Positions 27,901-38,895 of a stretch of 64,000 bases of DNA are shown here, in pieces. Below the pieces are notes generated by a model. It searched no databases and was not told where the DNA came from. It saw only the letters and a list, made by a program, of their open reading frames with translations. The stretch is taken from contig NC_134660.1 of assembly GCF_030463565.1 (NCBI RefSeq), positions 3,423,501 to 3,487,500 on the forward strand, written 5' to 3'. Source of the stretch: Pelecanus crispus (Eukaryota; Chordata; Aves; Pelecaniformes; Pelecanidae). Position 1 is the first letter of the stretch; every line of letters starts with the position of its first letter. A program made the position numbers and the translations under genes.

Positions 27901-30900
27901 TATGTATCTCTAAACCTGTGAAAAATGCGTAAAACTACAGATACTGTGCCGTAGCAATTCTGCTGATTCTCCCATTCCCCGGCATAGTGGTAACTTCAGC
28001 AGTTGCACATGGCTGTAAGTTGTCATTGTTTAAATATTTATCACATTCCATTTGCTGCACACTGACTTGCCATGTGTGCTGGGAGGTGGTATTGTTCACC
28101 AGGGCAGGCTTTAATAAAGAAATTTGCAGCTCATGTTCTGTGGAGAAAGAATTAGGCTTTTGACAGCTAATTTAACCTAATTGTTTGAAATATTTATTGC
28201 CCTGGATATACTAGGGGAGAAATAAGAATATAAATAGCTTTCTGAGTGTGCTTAGAGCATTAGTCACTTGATGTATTTAAAACAGCATGTTCACTTCACT
28301 TAAATATGAGCAGTTTCTGAAGCATGGATTAAATCCAAAGTGCAGGGAATGCTTTCCCAAGCTGCAAAATAAGAAACTGTCCTACATGGCAGACTTCCTT
28401 ATAAGTTCTTCTTTTATTATTTCAAAAAATTACCAAGACACAGAGACTTTGCCAATGAATGGTGCACAGATGTGACTTTTCGAGATTGCTTTGTGCATTA
28501 TTTTTGCTTTCAAAAAGGGCAAGTTCGCATCTTGCAAAATGTTCTTGTTGATCCTGTAGCAAAGGCACGTGCGCAGTATCGACTTGGAATACTGTCTCCT
28601 TTTTCATAGAGGTACATACAATTTACCAGTGAATTCATATGAATACCATGTTGTTGCTGAACAGTCTTTTCCTGGCAAAGTCCGTGGCTGAATTTGAAAT
28701 ATCTTACTTTCATACGATAGAATGTGAAAACAATAATAGTCAAGCTGCAGCAGTGAACTGTCATTCTACAAAACCTAGCAAGACAAGAGAATTCATTTTT
28801 CATTTATAAACTGACATGCTAAACCAGGAGAAGACAGTATCAGTGTCTAACTTCCAACACAATGTCCTTGGTAATAGCACCAGGTAGTGTGCTCGTTTTC
28901 CCCGATCAGCCAACCCTTGCTGCTTGCAAGGCTCGCAGCTGTCTTAATTTTCTGTGTTCTCTTTGCAGTTTGACTTTGGCGATACTGTGGTGTACCAGGC
29001 TATCCACACCATTGAATATTGCCTGGGGTGCATTTCAAACACTGCATCCTACTTGAGACTCTGGGCTCTCAGCTTGGCCCATGCACGTGAGTATTCCTTA
29101 TGGAACGGAGGTTTGGATCCGTGTGTCTGATCACCCTCGGCAGGCGGTAGGTGAAAGGCAGGAATGCAAGTAGCCTCTCTGGAGCTCAACTGTGCTCAAG
29201 CACTGCTGAAGGACAGAGCTGTGTGTGCAGTAGCTGGGACTAATTAAGTCTAAAGACCAGGGTCTACTTGCGTAGCGCTCTGCTGAAAGCTGTCTGGATC
29301 TAGAAGGGAGGGATGGAGTTGAAAGCACTGAATAAAGCAAAGAGCTGCTGAGCAAGGACTCTGCCCTGCCCTGTGTGACAGTTGGAGGCAATGTCCTGAT
29401 GTACTTTGCTGCAAAAGCTGTTGTCCCTCTTAAGTTTCCCACCTCATTGTAGTGGGAGTTTGCTTGACTGTTAGGTTTTGCTTTATAAGTAAACTGTAAT
29501 GACCTTCCATTCTTGCTGAATGTTCTGAAATGAGCCCTCTTCTCCCCTTTCTCCTGGCAGAGCTCTCGGAGGTGCTCTGGACCATGGTGATCCACATTGG
29601 CCTCAGCGTGAGGAGTCTGGGTGGAGGCTTTGGCCTCTTCTTCATATTTGCTGCTTTCGCTACCCTGACAGTAGCAATTCTCCTGGTCATGGAGGGGCTG
29701 TCTGCTTTTCTCCATGCTCTTCGCTTGCACTGGTGAGTTACTGGAACATGCAGAAACATCAAAGCTCTTCATAGCAAGAAAATTGATGTCCCCTGGACTA
29801 TGCAGAAATGCCATGTTCTAGAAAATTGTATTGACTCTTACACAGGAAAGCTAAGGCCATAAAATTGCCGTAGTGGATAGTACTGAGCCAAGATCAGCAA
29901 TGTTCAGAAGTGCTGGAGTACCACAAATCTACCTAAACATCTAAATGTCCTACAGCAGATGTGCTCTGACAGCAGAAAGTCTTTAAAAGGGTCAGAGATT
30001 TCAGTCTTTTTTCTAGTGATACACCACTCTCTCCTGATTGTATGCATAAACGTTGCTTGGAAATTGTGGAGAGTAACTGATCTCTGCTTAAAAATAAGTT
30101 AGATTCAAGCTTTGTGAGCAGTGGGATGGGAAGGCTGTGCTAGATAGATGAGTGTGCTTGTGCCTTTCAGTAGGACTTTTTTGTTCTATCCTTTGGTCTG
30201 TTGCCTGGTCCTAATGTTTGTTTTCCTTAGCATGCAATAGCTACTGACTGCAGTTTCCTTCGTGTGGTGTCACTCGTCTTCGTAAGACCTTGCATTGAAC
30301 AGGGGCAGCTTTGCCTGTCTGCCCTTCGGGGTGCTGTGGAATCGTAGCCATTTCTCACTGTCTGGCTTATTGGCTGATGCTTTTGTAGCCCCTTTCCTGT
30401 GATTCTTAAGCTCCTGTGTATGCAGACAGCCAGTAAACAAGAAGGAATTACTCGCTAGAGTGCTCATCGCCTTCTCCGCACCCAAGTATGGAAAGTGTTC
30501 AAGAGCTTTCTCTAATCTGTATTTAAGAACGCTCATTGTTCCACTTCAGATTCTCTGGTTAGTGCACTGGTGGGATCAAAAGAGCAACGTGGGAATGGGT
30601 TTTGCTTGCCTAGGGTTCTCTTCAGCCTAAAGTGTAGGAGAGTATGTCTATACCTCCCCTCTGGACAGTTCTGGTTGCTGCCATCTCTTAAGGTAGTTTC
30701 TTCCCTGGTAGGTCAGGAGAAGAAAATGAAGTCACATGAAGTTTACAAGGAATATTCTGTCTTGCTTAAATGGGAGGAAAACGTTGTGAGGACTTTTTTA
30801 AAGTAGTTCTGTAAGTGAGAAAGGAAGCTAGGGCTTTTTAAAAAAAAAAAAAGGAAAGAAAGAAAATCAGCCTTTTTGCACTTTTTCCCTGCTTCTGGGG

Positions 30901-33900
30901 AAGGAAAACTTTGTTCTTTTGCTCTCTGTTGGCAGCCTGCAGGGTACAGATTGGAGTGTTCCTGGGGTGCTTGGGTCTTTGTAGCTCAAGTGAGTCGTGC
31001 TTTATCCAGGGATTCAGAGGTGTAGCCATCTTGTGCCGAGAGAGCCCGTGGGGGAGCCGCTGCTGAAAATGGCTGCTGAATGGTGCTTCTGTTTTTCCTG
31101 GCATCCAGCCTAGAAATCTTCATACCAGTCACTTGAGAACTTCTTGCTGACTGGCTGGTGTTTCCTCATCCTCATTCTGCTGTCACTGTACTACACCATT
31201 GCATCAGTGTGAAAGAAGGAGCTGTGCAAACCCTGCCTGGTATTATTGCTAGCAGTCCAAGAAGAGCAGAGAGTAAGCAGTGCTCTGACTCCGTATGTGA
31301 TGTTTCTGATCTGCAATTGCTTGTGAATTAGTGGATTTTTCAAAGTCTTGCTTCTCTGGACTGCAGTGCTGCGTGGTACATTTCTGAACAATAGCAGATG
31401 AACAGTTCTGGATGGCTTTTCTTCTTGGCAGGCTCTGTGTTTTCTTTTTTACCCAAAGGGATGGGCTAAGATAAGAAAGCATGTTTTTCTGGAGATACCT
31501 GTCTCATGTTAATAACCACAAACTGCACTTAGGATACCACTCACAGAGCACCTGGAACAAATGTGAACTGGAGGTTGCAGTTCAGCCAAGAGACGGCTTT
31601 TCACATTGCCAGGCTGTCTCTAAAGGGTGATTAAAAAATTGCCTGGAAATGTGTCAAGGGAAGATGCATGTCACTGAAATGGCAAGCAAACAGAGAAACC
31701 CAGCTGAGCGATAGCAGTAGCTGCATGGATTGCTGGTGCTGTGCAGACCGGTGCAGGGCGCTTGCGGGACTGGAGCTCTTAATGAAGTCATATTTTCCCT
31801 AAACATATGTTTCAAAGTTGTAAAACTTTAATGTACATTCTCTAAGAGAAAATCTGTTCAAGCTTAGGGCCTGAAAAGCAAGTTTAAGGCAGTATTTCAG
31901 ACTGCAAGTAATATGCTGAAATTATTTTGGGTTTGTTGGATTTTTGTTGTCACAGTGGAGAGGAAGGCACCTGCAGTTGTTCAAAAGAACATACTGATAA
32001 CATTCCTTTTGCTTTTGAACACAAAATCAGGATGTTTCCAATGGTAGGTGTTCCCTTTTTAGAAAGAGGGATGGGGGGTCAAATACAGCTGTCCTGGGAG
32101 GAGCAGATTGGATTTTCTGGCTGTGGGAGCAGAGTCACCTATCAGGAATTCTGAAGGTGTGGGTGGTTCAGCCTTCCTGGAAAGGAGGAGGAATTTAGCA
32201 TGTGTCTTACCGGTGGGGAAAAAAGGACAGTTTGTTCCATGTGCTCTGCCTATCGGTCCCAAATGAGGAAGATTTATTTTGTGCTTTTTTCAGAAAGCGT
32301 GCATTCTTTTAGCAGGCTCGGTTTTTCTGGGGCGTTCTGGGGTGGAAGAACGCTCTGAGCGCTGCCAAGATTGCAGGCATGTGTATCGGAGGTCTGCTGG
32401 AGCTCGGTAGCGGGCTGAGCTATAGCCTGCATTGTGCTGTTAACTCCTTTTACTGTAACATAACTGTTCTGAAGAATTTTACCTTTTTATTTGCTTTTCA
32501 GTAATGTAGTATGACATGAATGTTTAGATTAAAGTAGCTTACCTGTTTTTAAGCTAGTCAGCTCTTCTAATGTGAGCAAACATAGACTTTGCCCAGAAGG
32601 AGAAGTTTGTAACTGGATTCAAAGTAGGGGCCCAACATCATGGGTTGATGCAGGAATTATGGTTTCGGTGGAGCTGTTTTCCTGTGCAAAGCAGTATTTT
32701 AGGCTCAGTTTTAGGCCTGATTTGGAACTGGAAGCTACTCTCCTTAGAATATGTCCCAAGACCAGGCCACAGCTAGAAAGAATGGATAGCAGTAGGCATA
32801 ATACAAAGCAAATCAGGTTAATTCAGAGCAGTGAAGAGTGGGGTTTGTATTGCTCTGTAGGAGGGAGGTTGGTGTTAAATGAGCATTGTGATGTAGGGGG
32901 TTCAGCTTGAGTTTGGAGCAGTCAAACCACGCTGTTCAGGCTTGGCTCTGGTTACCCAAGTGTGTGTCTCAGCCAATCTCCCACCCCTCTGTCCGTGTCC
33001 ATCAGTGTGGAGAGCATGGGTCCCACCACGCGTGAGTATAGGTGTGGCAAACACGGAGAATGGTTATTTATCTGCTCTCGCTAAAGGTTTCAGTCTGTTT
33101 GCTCCCTCAGGTGTAGCATCAGCAGCTTCCCTGGCAGGTGTGTGCTTCGTCATGGCCATACTTGAGACAGAAATGTGATTCTTCTTTATCGTGGGTTGCC
33201 TGAGCTGTTTGCCACTGGTCCATAAACATCCCCAGAATGAGCTCAGCCCCTCAGAGGCAGCAAAATGGATCTGACCTTTAATTGGTTTAGTGGTGGACTT
33301 GGTAGTGTTAGGTTAATGGTTGGACTGGATGATCTTAAAGGTCTTTTCCAACCTAAACGGTTCTGTGATTCTATGATTCTATGAAGCAGTGCTCTCAGCA
33401 CTAGGGGCAGCTGAAGGCAAAGAGCTCATGCGATGTCTGTTATGTTCTGAATGGCAGAGTTGGAGAGTGGTGTGGATCTGTGCAGGGACACCAAAATAGA
33501 TTTCAAACACAACAAATGTGGTCAACCTCAAACAACCGTGCGGAATAAATAAAAAGCAGCAATTATGCGGCGTTTCGTGGCCGGCTGTTCTCGGCTGTAA
33601 ACTGAGACTGGACAGGCAGACCCTCCTCTGCCCCGGCAGAGCTCCTGGCCCGCTGCCGCCCACGGGGGAGTGCTGCTTTCCGAGAGGCGTGGGCGTGCTG
33701 CAGTTGCATCCCGCTCGCGATCCAGCGAGCGGCAGTGGGAGTGGTGAAGCCCAGCTCCCCACCTGCTTGCCAGAATTTTATTTTTCTTTGTAAAGGTCAT
33801 GAGCCAGAGCTTGTCTTTAGTGCGACCGTAAGAGCACACTACTGCTCTAAAAGGCAGTCTCCTGTAAGCGCAGGACGGAATGACCCACGGTGCGGCATAT

Positions 33901-35916
33901 GAAACTGCTGTCCTTTTTGGGAAAGAGTAACTACAACAATCTCTACGCGAACACCCCCGTCGCTTTCTGACTGTAAGGTGCACTGTAGGCTACCCTCTTC
34001 GAGGTGTGCTCTCAGTCACAGCTGACTCCAGGCATTGGCACGCGCCTTTGAGAACACAAATACCGAATAGGACTTTGCACTTGTACGAAATGAAAGTTAG
34101 GGTTCCTGTTCAGCAACTGCCTCTGCAGTTGCTTCCCACAGGACTGTGAGCTGCCTGGTTTTCCAGACAGTGTGGGTACTCTGTGACTCTGTTGGGTTGG
34201 AAAATCCACAGAACTACAGTCCAGCAAACACTTAAGCTAATTATTAATACAAAAAAGCTGAAGACTGGATTTTCTTTAATGCTGACTGCCAGAAAGCTTT
34301 CTAGTCTGTTTATTTACAGTGCGGTGCTAACTGTCTAGTAAATTCTTCGGCAGAACTTCATCACTGGTGAAGGAGACACAGTGCAAAGTTTAGCAATAGA
34401 GCTGGTACACGACAGCCGGTGATCCTGGAAACAGCAGTGTCTCATACCAAAAAAGGACCTTGGCTTCTGGGTGTTCCTGTAGACAATTGCAGAAAAACCA
34501 CACAGAACACTTAAGCTGTGATATCTGGCTAAATAAACTTTTTCACTAGTTCCTTAACCTTGCAACAGCCTCTCCTCGAGCTTCAGGCATCCAGTTGTGG
34601 CCAGTTGTAACTGAGTGGGTCCAAAAGGAGCTTTCAGATGTCAGGGCCAGCTGGAACAGTTAATCACCAGGGTTAAAATTTCATTTACAGTGGGTTCTGT
34701 GTGACTCAGATACCCAACCCTCTGCCTCTTATTTCCCTTTGCTAACAGAATAGTTACTTAGTCACAGGATACTTATGGAGATTATCAGGGTTCCTGAAAA
34801 ACTGGAGTGTGTTGGCAAGGAGCCCTTCCTCCCCCACGGAAAATCCCGCTCATCCTAGGGATTCCTCTGCAGGGAAGTCTGCCTATCTGCATGAAGAGGC
34901 AGCAGAAGATAGGAGCAGAAAGCTGTTTTTCTGAACATTTCCCTCCTGAGCTCTGTTGAGAAATCACTTTTTGCCAGCTGAAATGCCAGCAGCTTTGCAG
35001 TTTACCATGATTCCTGATTTGGAAAAAAAAAAATAATTAAAGTCTGCCTTTTTGTGCTTCATAAAAATACTTCTCCTGAATTGTGTTAAATTGCTCTACA
35101 ATTTTCTGTCACTTGATTCCTACAGCAACTTTGGGGTTTTTTTTTTAGTGGACCATGCAATGGAAAGTGTTTCTCATGAGGCTTATGAAACACTGTGCTT
35201 GTTTTTACCATGAATCATGGGATTATTTTTTTCTTTCCCTATTTTGCTGTTGCTGACCATTGGACAGTTCTCTAGAATAATTCTTTTTTTAAACTGAGTT
35301 TATTAGGGGAAGCAGGCAAACAAGGCTAAATTAATGTTCAGCTGGAGACAACAGGCACATCTCTAGCTCAGCAGAAGTAGTCATGTGGGGATAAACCAAA
35401 TATGCTTAAATAAATAAACAGAAGTATCTGGTGGAGGAAGTCTGAGCACAGCATCATGCGATTGAGGTTTGTTCTAACTAAAATGTGAACTTTAGCCATG
35501 AGACCTTATAGGAAATGCCGTGTGCTCCTGGGTGCTTCCAAGTGATACCGCAGTTAAGGAGTTCACACTATTTTTGTTGACCTTTTATTGCCCGTGGGGG
35601 TGGGATCAAAATACCTGGACAAATCTCTGCTCCGCGCCAGAAGCATCAAACAAAAATGTGGGGTTTGTGCCAATAGATGTGCTGCATTGTAATACCACTT
35701 TTGCTCTTTAAAGCTTTATTTTTTTATAGTTCATAATTATACTTTTAATGGAGTTCTTGCTATATGCTCACTCTTATCCAAGAGCAGCCTTTTTAATGAA
35801 CACACCCTCTTCCCTCTTGCAGGATTGAGTTCCAGAACAAGTTCTACACGGGCACTGGATTCAAGTTTCTCCCCTTCTCCTTTGATACCATCCGTGAGGG
35901 GAGGTTTGACGAATAA
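6902..35916 (+). CDS. ATP6V0A1: ATP6V0A1, V-type H+-ATPase subunit a1 (21 coding exons)
   Basis: Subunit a1 of the membrane Vo sector of the V-ATPase forms the proton half-channels and guides the pump to its compartment. Coding exons: 6902-7018, 7187-7265, 7584-7681, 8255-8383, 13252-13355, 14182-14308, 15631-15713, 16362-16455, 17820-18032, 18740-18890, 19112-19251, 20064-20221, 20689-20779, 21599-21717, 22022-22238, 22857-22964, 26381-26488, 27127-27144, 28969-29086, 29561-29732, 35823-35916. All have AG/GT borders and phases agree, giving 845 residues, or 838 with the downstream acceptor of the fifth exon. The cytosolic N-terminal half spans about 1-395; the membrane half follows, starting near [10 protein letters not shown]. 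The essential channel arginine (yeast Vph1 Arg735) is kept in HALRLHW, about residue 812. The start ATG has a perfect Kozak context (GCCGCCATGG). The last intron is 6 kb, the fourth 4.9 kb; I saw no other genes in them. Confidence 0.97.
13118..13168 (+). promoter_or_regulatory. Extended polypyrimidine tract before the ATP6V0A1 tandem acceptors
   Basis: About 50 nearly uninterrupted pyrimidines, mostly T, end some 83 bases before the first of two competing acceptors. Tracts of this kind bind PTB-like proteins and are common beside regulated exons. The role is inferred from position only; it could also be a decayed homopolymer. Confidence 0.4.
13252..13272 (+). other. ATP6V0A1: Optional 21-nt exon extension in ATP6V0A1 (AELHHQQ)
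   Basis: Two acceptors stand 21 bases apart: AG at 13250-13251 and AG at 13271-13272. Use of the first adds seven residues, AELHHQQ, before MADPDLLEE; use of the second gives the shorter protein. Both keep the frame. Vertebrate a1 proteins are known in both forms, so this is a conserved splice choice. A long T- and C-rich tract at 13118-13168 lies upstream and may influence it. Confidence 0.85.
20351..20376. repeat. (GT)13 microsatellite in an ATP6V0A1 intron
   Basis: An uninterrupted run of 13 GT dinucleotides about 130 bases downstream of the exon that ends at 20221. Likely to vary in length between individuals. Confidence 0.97.
23710..23784 (+). other. ATP6V0A1: Candidate 75-nt cassette exon of ATP6V0A1
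   Basis: Between the exons ending at 22964 and starting at 26381 lies a segment with an excellent pyrimidine tract and CAG acceptor (AG at 23708-23709) and a strong GTGAGT donor at 23785. It is 75 nt, phase 0 at both ends and open, adding 25 residues that start [11 protein letters not shown] and end with an alanine run (LEAAAAAT). Inclusion would place them after residue 676 (RKHL) in the cytosolic loop before [11 protein letters not shown] and give a protein of about 870 residues. The standard vertebrate protein I know joins RKHL directly to G-T-[L/H]-NFGG. I cannot say whether transcripts use it. Confidence 0.6.
25510..25602 (+). mobile_element. CR1 LINE 3'-end fragment
   Basis: The sequence GGTTGGACTGGATGATCTTA followed by the AAGGTC...CCAACCTAAATGATT block is the standard 3' end of avian CR1 retrotransposons. 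The terminal ATTCT-type repeats are worn (GATTCCATGATTCC). Severely 5'-truncated to under 100 bases, inside an ATP6V0A1 intron in the sense direction. Confidence 0.85.
27127..27144 (+). other. ATP6V0A1: 18-nt microexon of ATP6V0A1 (PTEDEV)
   Basis: An 18-base exon encoding PTEDEV, with AG at 27125-27126 and GTAAGA at 27145. It fits in frame between the exon ending at 26488 (SEEGEE) and the one starting at 28969 (FDFGDT). Human a1 has PSEDEV at the same place, so the microexon is conserved; exons this small are often alternatively spliced. Confidence 0.9.
33281..33384 (+). mobile_element. CR1 LINE 3'-end fragment
   Basis: A second copy of the CR1 3' end inside the last ATP6V0A1 intron, sense direction. 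It starts at almost the same internal position as the copy at 25510 and ends in clear ATTCTATG repeats (GATTCTATGATTCTATGA), so it is less worn than that copy. Confidence 0.9.
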
Positions 35917-37590
35917 AGAGCCCTCCGCTCAAGCAGCGTTAAACGTGGTGTGGTTATGGCTAGCCGTCTCCCGTGTGTCCGAGTTGCATGTAACCCTCCC
36001 ATAGTGAAAATAACTTATTGCAGCACCCTCAAGTGTTACCATGGCGTTTCAAAGCCAAGAGCTTTGACATTCTCGGGTAATGAGTGACACTGGATTAAAG
36101 AAACCTTTTGTTCCTTAAGTTTACCACTGAAGATACTAAGTGCATGAAGTGTCGAGTTTGGTGTGCAATAGTGTACTTCTCGTGTTGTGAAAGGCTTATC
36201 AGGGCAGTATGAGAGAAATGCAGCTATGGCTGAGTGGGTGTACAAGCACATGGAGAAAAGGCGTAACAACTTCAGCTTGCAGAGAGCTTGCTGCTTGGGA
36301 AGAGAGTTGTTTTTTTTTTTTTAAAGAAAGTTTTACGTGTGGATCCTATGTGTGTCTGCCTCTGATTAAACAAATTATGAGCAGTGGGCAGTTGACAAGC
36401 CAGGGCGTGCTTCTCCTACCTCCAGGGCTTCCGCATGTGCCATGTTTTAATCTGACAAAAACAACGTCTCATCCCATGCAGGGACTCAGCTCTTTGAACT
36501 CTGGCTGGGGCGTGAGGAGCCAATATAAAGGGGTAGGACTCGGCCTCAGCTAAGTGTATGCCGACTCCATTTGCTCTAGTGATGGGGAAACACCTTGTCC
36601 TTGCACGAAAGGCTGTTCCTTTCCTCCATGGAGAAGAGATGCTCCTTTAACTGTGCACCTGCATACTCGTATCTCAGGCAAAGCCCTAAATCCAGCAGTG
36701 AAGGCCCCTTCCACCTCTTGTTTCTGGAGGCGGTGGTGAGGACAGGGGGTCAGGCACAGGGGCTTGTCTGCCTTGCTGCGGCCTGGGGCGAGATGGAGGA
36801 GGGACGAGCTGCAGTGCAAACTGTCATCTCAGGTACTGACCACTGGTAGTGGAACTTCTTGGGTTTCTTGTTTAAACCCAAAGCCCTGAGGCTGCAGAGG
36901 CCTTAGAGGCGCATCCAGATAACGCCCGTGTAGACTTGGCATCAGCGGAGGCAGCTTTTGCAGAGGTGGAGGTACCGGTGATGTGTGGTGTCACGTATGC
37001 TCGGGGTCTCAGGAGCCTTTTAAGGGAGCGCAGAGGCTGAGTCTTGCCAAAATAGTCCCATGGCAGCAGAGTCGCGGTGGCATTTCCCCATGGTAGCTGT
37101 TGCTTTTTCTCCTGTGCAAAATGTGAATAATTTCTTGCCCTCCTCAACTCGATGTAGCTGTAGGAGCAGTGGTGTGTGTGTGCGTGTGTTAGTGCTGTGT
37201 GTAACTGTCGTGTGGAATTGTCACAGTGGATCTGAAGTATTTGTGTACAAACAGATTAGAATGATAATGAGACTCGTTCTAACCTGGAATTGAAGAGGAA
37301 ATGCCACGCAGCGTGGAGCTGTTTAAAACGACGTGAGAAAGGCGTGCGTGCACCGCGCGCTGCAACGGGTGCGTGCACGGAGCACGGGGATCCTTGTGCT
37401 GGGCGTGGGCAGCTTCTGGGTAATCGCCGGGTTTACAGGTAGACTTGGCTGTATGTTTACAATGGTGTTTGCAGAGCGAAAGGCGAAATCAAAACTTGTT
37501 TGCCGGTGCAGCAGTGACACCAGTCCTGCTGCCCAGGTTGAAATGCGTTGCTGATAGTCACTGTATAAATTAAACTAACTGCACAACAAG
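35917..37590 (+). terminator. ATP6V0A1: ATP6V0A1 3' UTR with ATTAAA poly(A) signal
   Basis: Sequence after the stop codon lacks coding signals. An ATTAAA at 37569-37574 followed by a GT-rich stretch is a reasonable polyadenylation site and would give a 3' UTR of about 1.7 kb. An AATAAA also overlaps the stop codon itself at 35912-35917; its use would leave almost no 3' UTR, so it is probably ignored. Confidence 0.6.
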
Positions 37591-38895
37591 CGCTGTGGCC
37601 TCTTTTCTGCTTCCCCCGTGCTCTCCGAAGGGTGCTCCCGGGCAGCCCCTCCTCCCTGTCCCACACTGGGCAGAGCCCTGAAATCCTCCCCGGGGCAGCT
37701 GGGACCTTCAGCTTTCCTGGCCTGGGATCCTGTCACGGTGACGGCCGGTATGATGGGGTGGGCAGAGCTGGTTTGTACAACGAGAGTGGTGTGACCGTGC
37801 CTTGGCTGAAACGTCTCCGCGCTTATCAAGCCCCAGCTGACATCCTGAGCGAAGGCCGGCCGGGGCCGAGCAGGGGCTGTTTTGTCCTGGAGCCTCCTGC
37901 CTGCCCAGATAAACCTGTTAACTGAGTGAAACAAGCCATTCTGCAGGAAGAAAAATTAAGGCTTGATTAAACCTGGGTGTTGTGGATGTCCTTGCACAGG
38001 GACTGGGGCAAATGCGCTCTGCCTGTTCGGGGCCGCTGCCCGGCTCCCGGCCCCCCCGAGCTGCAGGGCGTCCCCCGAGCCATGGGACCGCTCCCCAGGC
38101 GCGAGGGCCGTGTTTGCTCAGGCCTTTCCTGCGCGGCCTGCAGCTGCCTGAGGAGGTTTTTCCACATGGTGTGGGAGGAGCGGAAGGGAGCTTTCTTGGG
38201 GGGGGGTTGGCAATTGTGGTTTTGAGGTTGTTGCAGCCCGGTGTGTTTCCCTTTTCTTAATGTCTCTGGGAGGGCGAGGAGCGGGTCTGTGCTGCCCCTG
38301 CAGCCGGAGGATGCTTGCCCCTTGTCCTCCCGCACCCCTCAGATGAGGAGACGGATCCCCCGCTCTGCGGGTGCCAGCTGTGTCCAGGGAATGCTCTCCC
38401 CTTTCACCCGTTCCCCTGTACTCTTGCACCACTCCCATGTGCAATCACAATATTTCTGCCCGTTTCCATGGCTCTGCTTGGCCGCTTTCACGGCTCCGGG
38501 GCCGCAGGGGCAGCCCTTGCTGCTGGCTGGCAGGGCAGGAGCCCCCGGCCCCCTCTGCAGCTGTGCCGGGGAGGTGGGGGGAGCAGCCCTGAGCTCGCCC
38601 TTCCCTTCTGCACCGAAGGAGGTGGCACGGCTGGCAGCCGGGCTCTGTCCAGGGCAGTGCCCACGAAGCACTCCTGGAGCTGAGAGAGACCCTGCCCAAC
38701 CTGGGCAAGCCCTGCCCCTGCTCCCGGGAGGGTTGCACGTTTGTGCCCCCCCAGCAGCTCTGCGCGGAGGCCCGGCTGTGCTGTGGCACCTCTCCCAGCT
38801 GCCGTGGTTCGCTCCTTCCCTGGCTGGGGCCTGGCTGGCGCCCACTCTGCCCGCCCTGGCACTGCCCTGTGCCCCCACCGCAGCAGGCAGCGCGG
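37591..38895. other. Intergenic region between ATP6V0A1 and the 12-bp satellite
   Basis: GC content rises sharply here compared with the first 37 kb. Several long open frames on both strands reflect the composition. I recognise no protein family and no transposon. Confidence 0.6.

Noticed and set aside
29131-29814. A 227-residue antisense frame in less GC-rich DNA
   Set aside because: It overlaps the conserved ATP6V0A1 exon 29561-29732 on the other strand and shows no domain; chance length.
29733-35822. A hidden gene in the 6-kb last intron of ATP6V0A1
   Set aside because: Only short frames without family matches and one CR1 tail; nothing with linked splice signals and conserved sequence.
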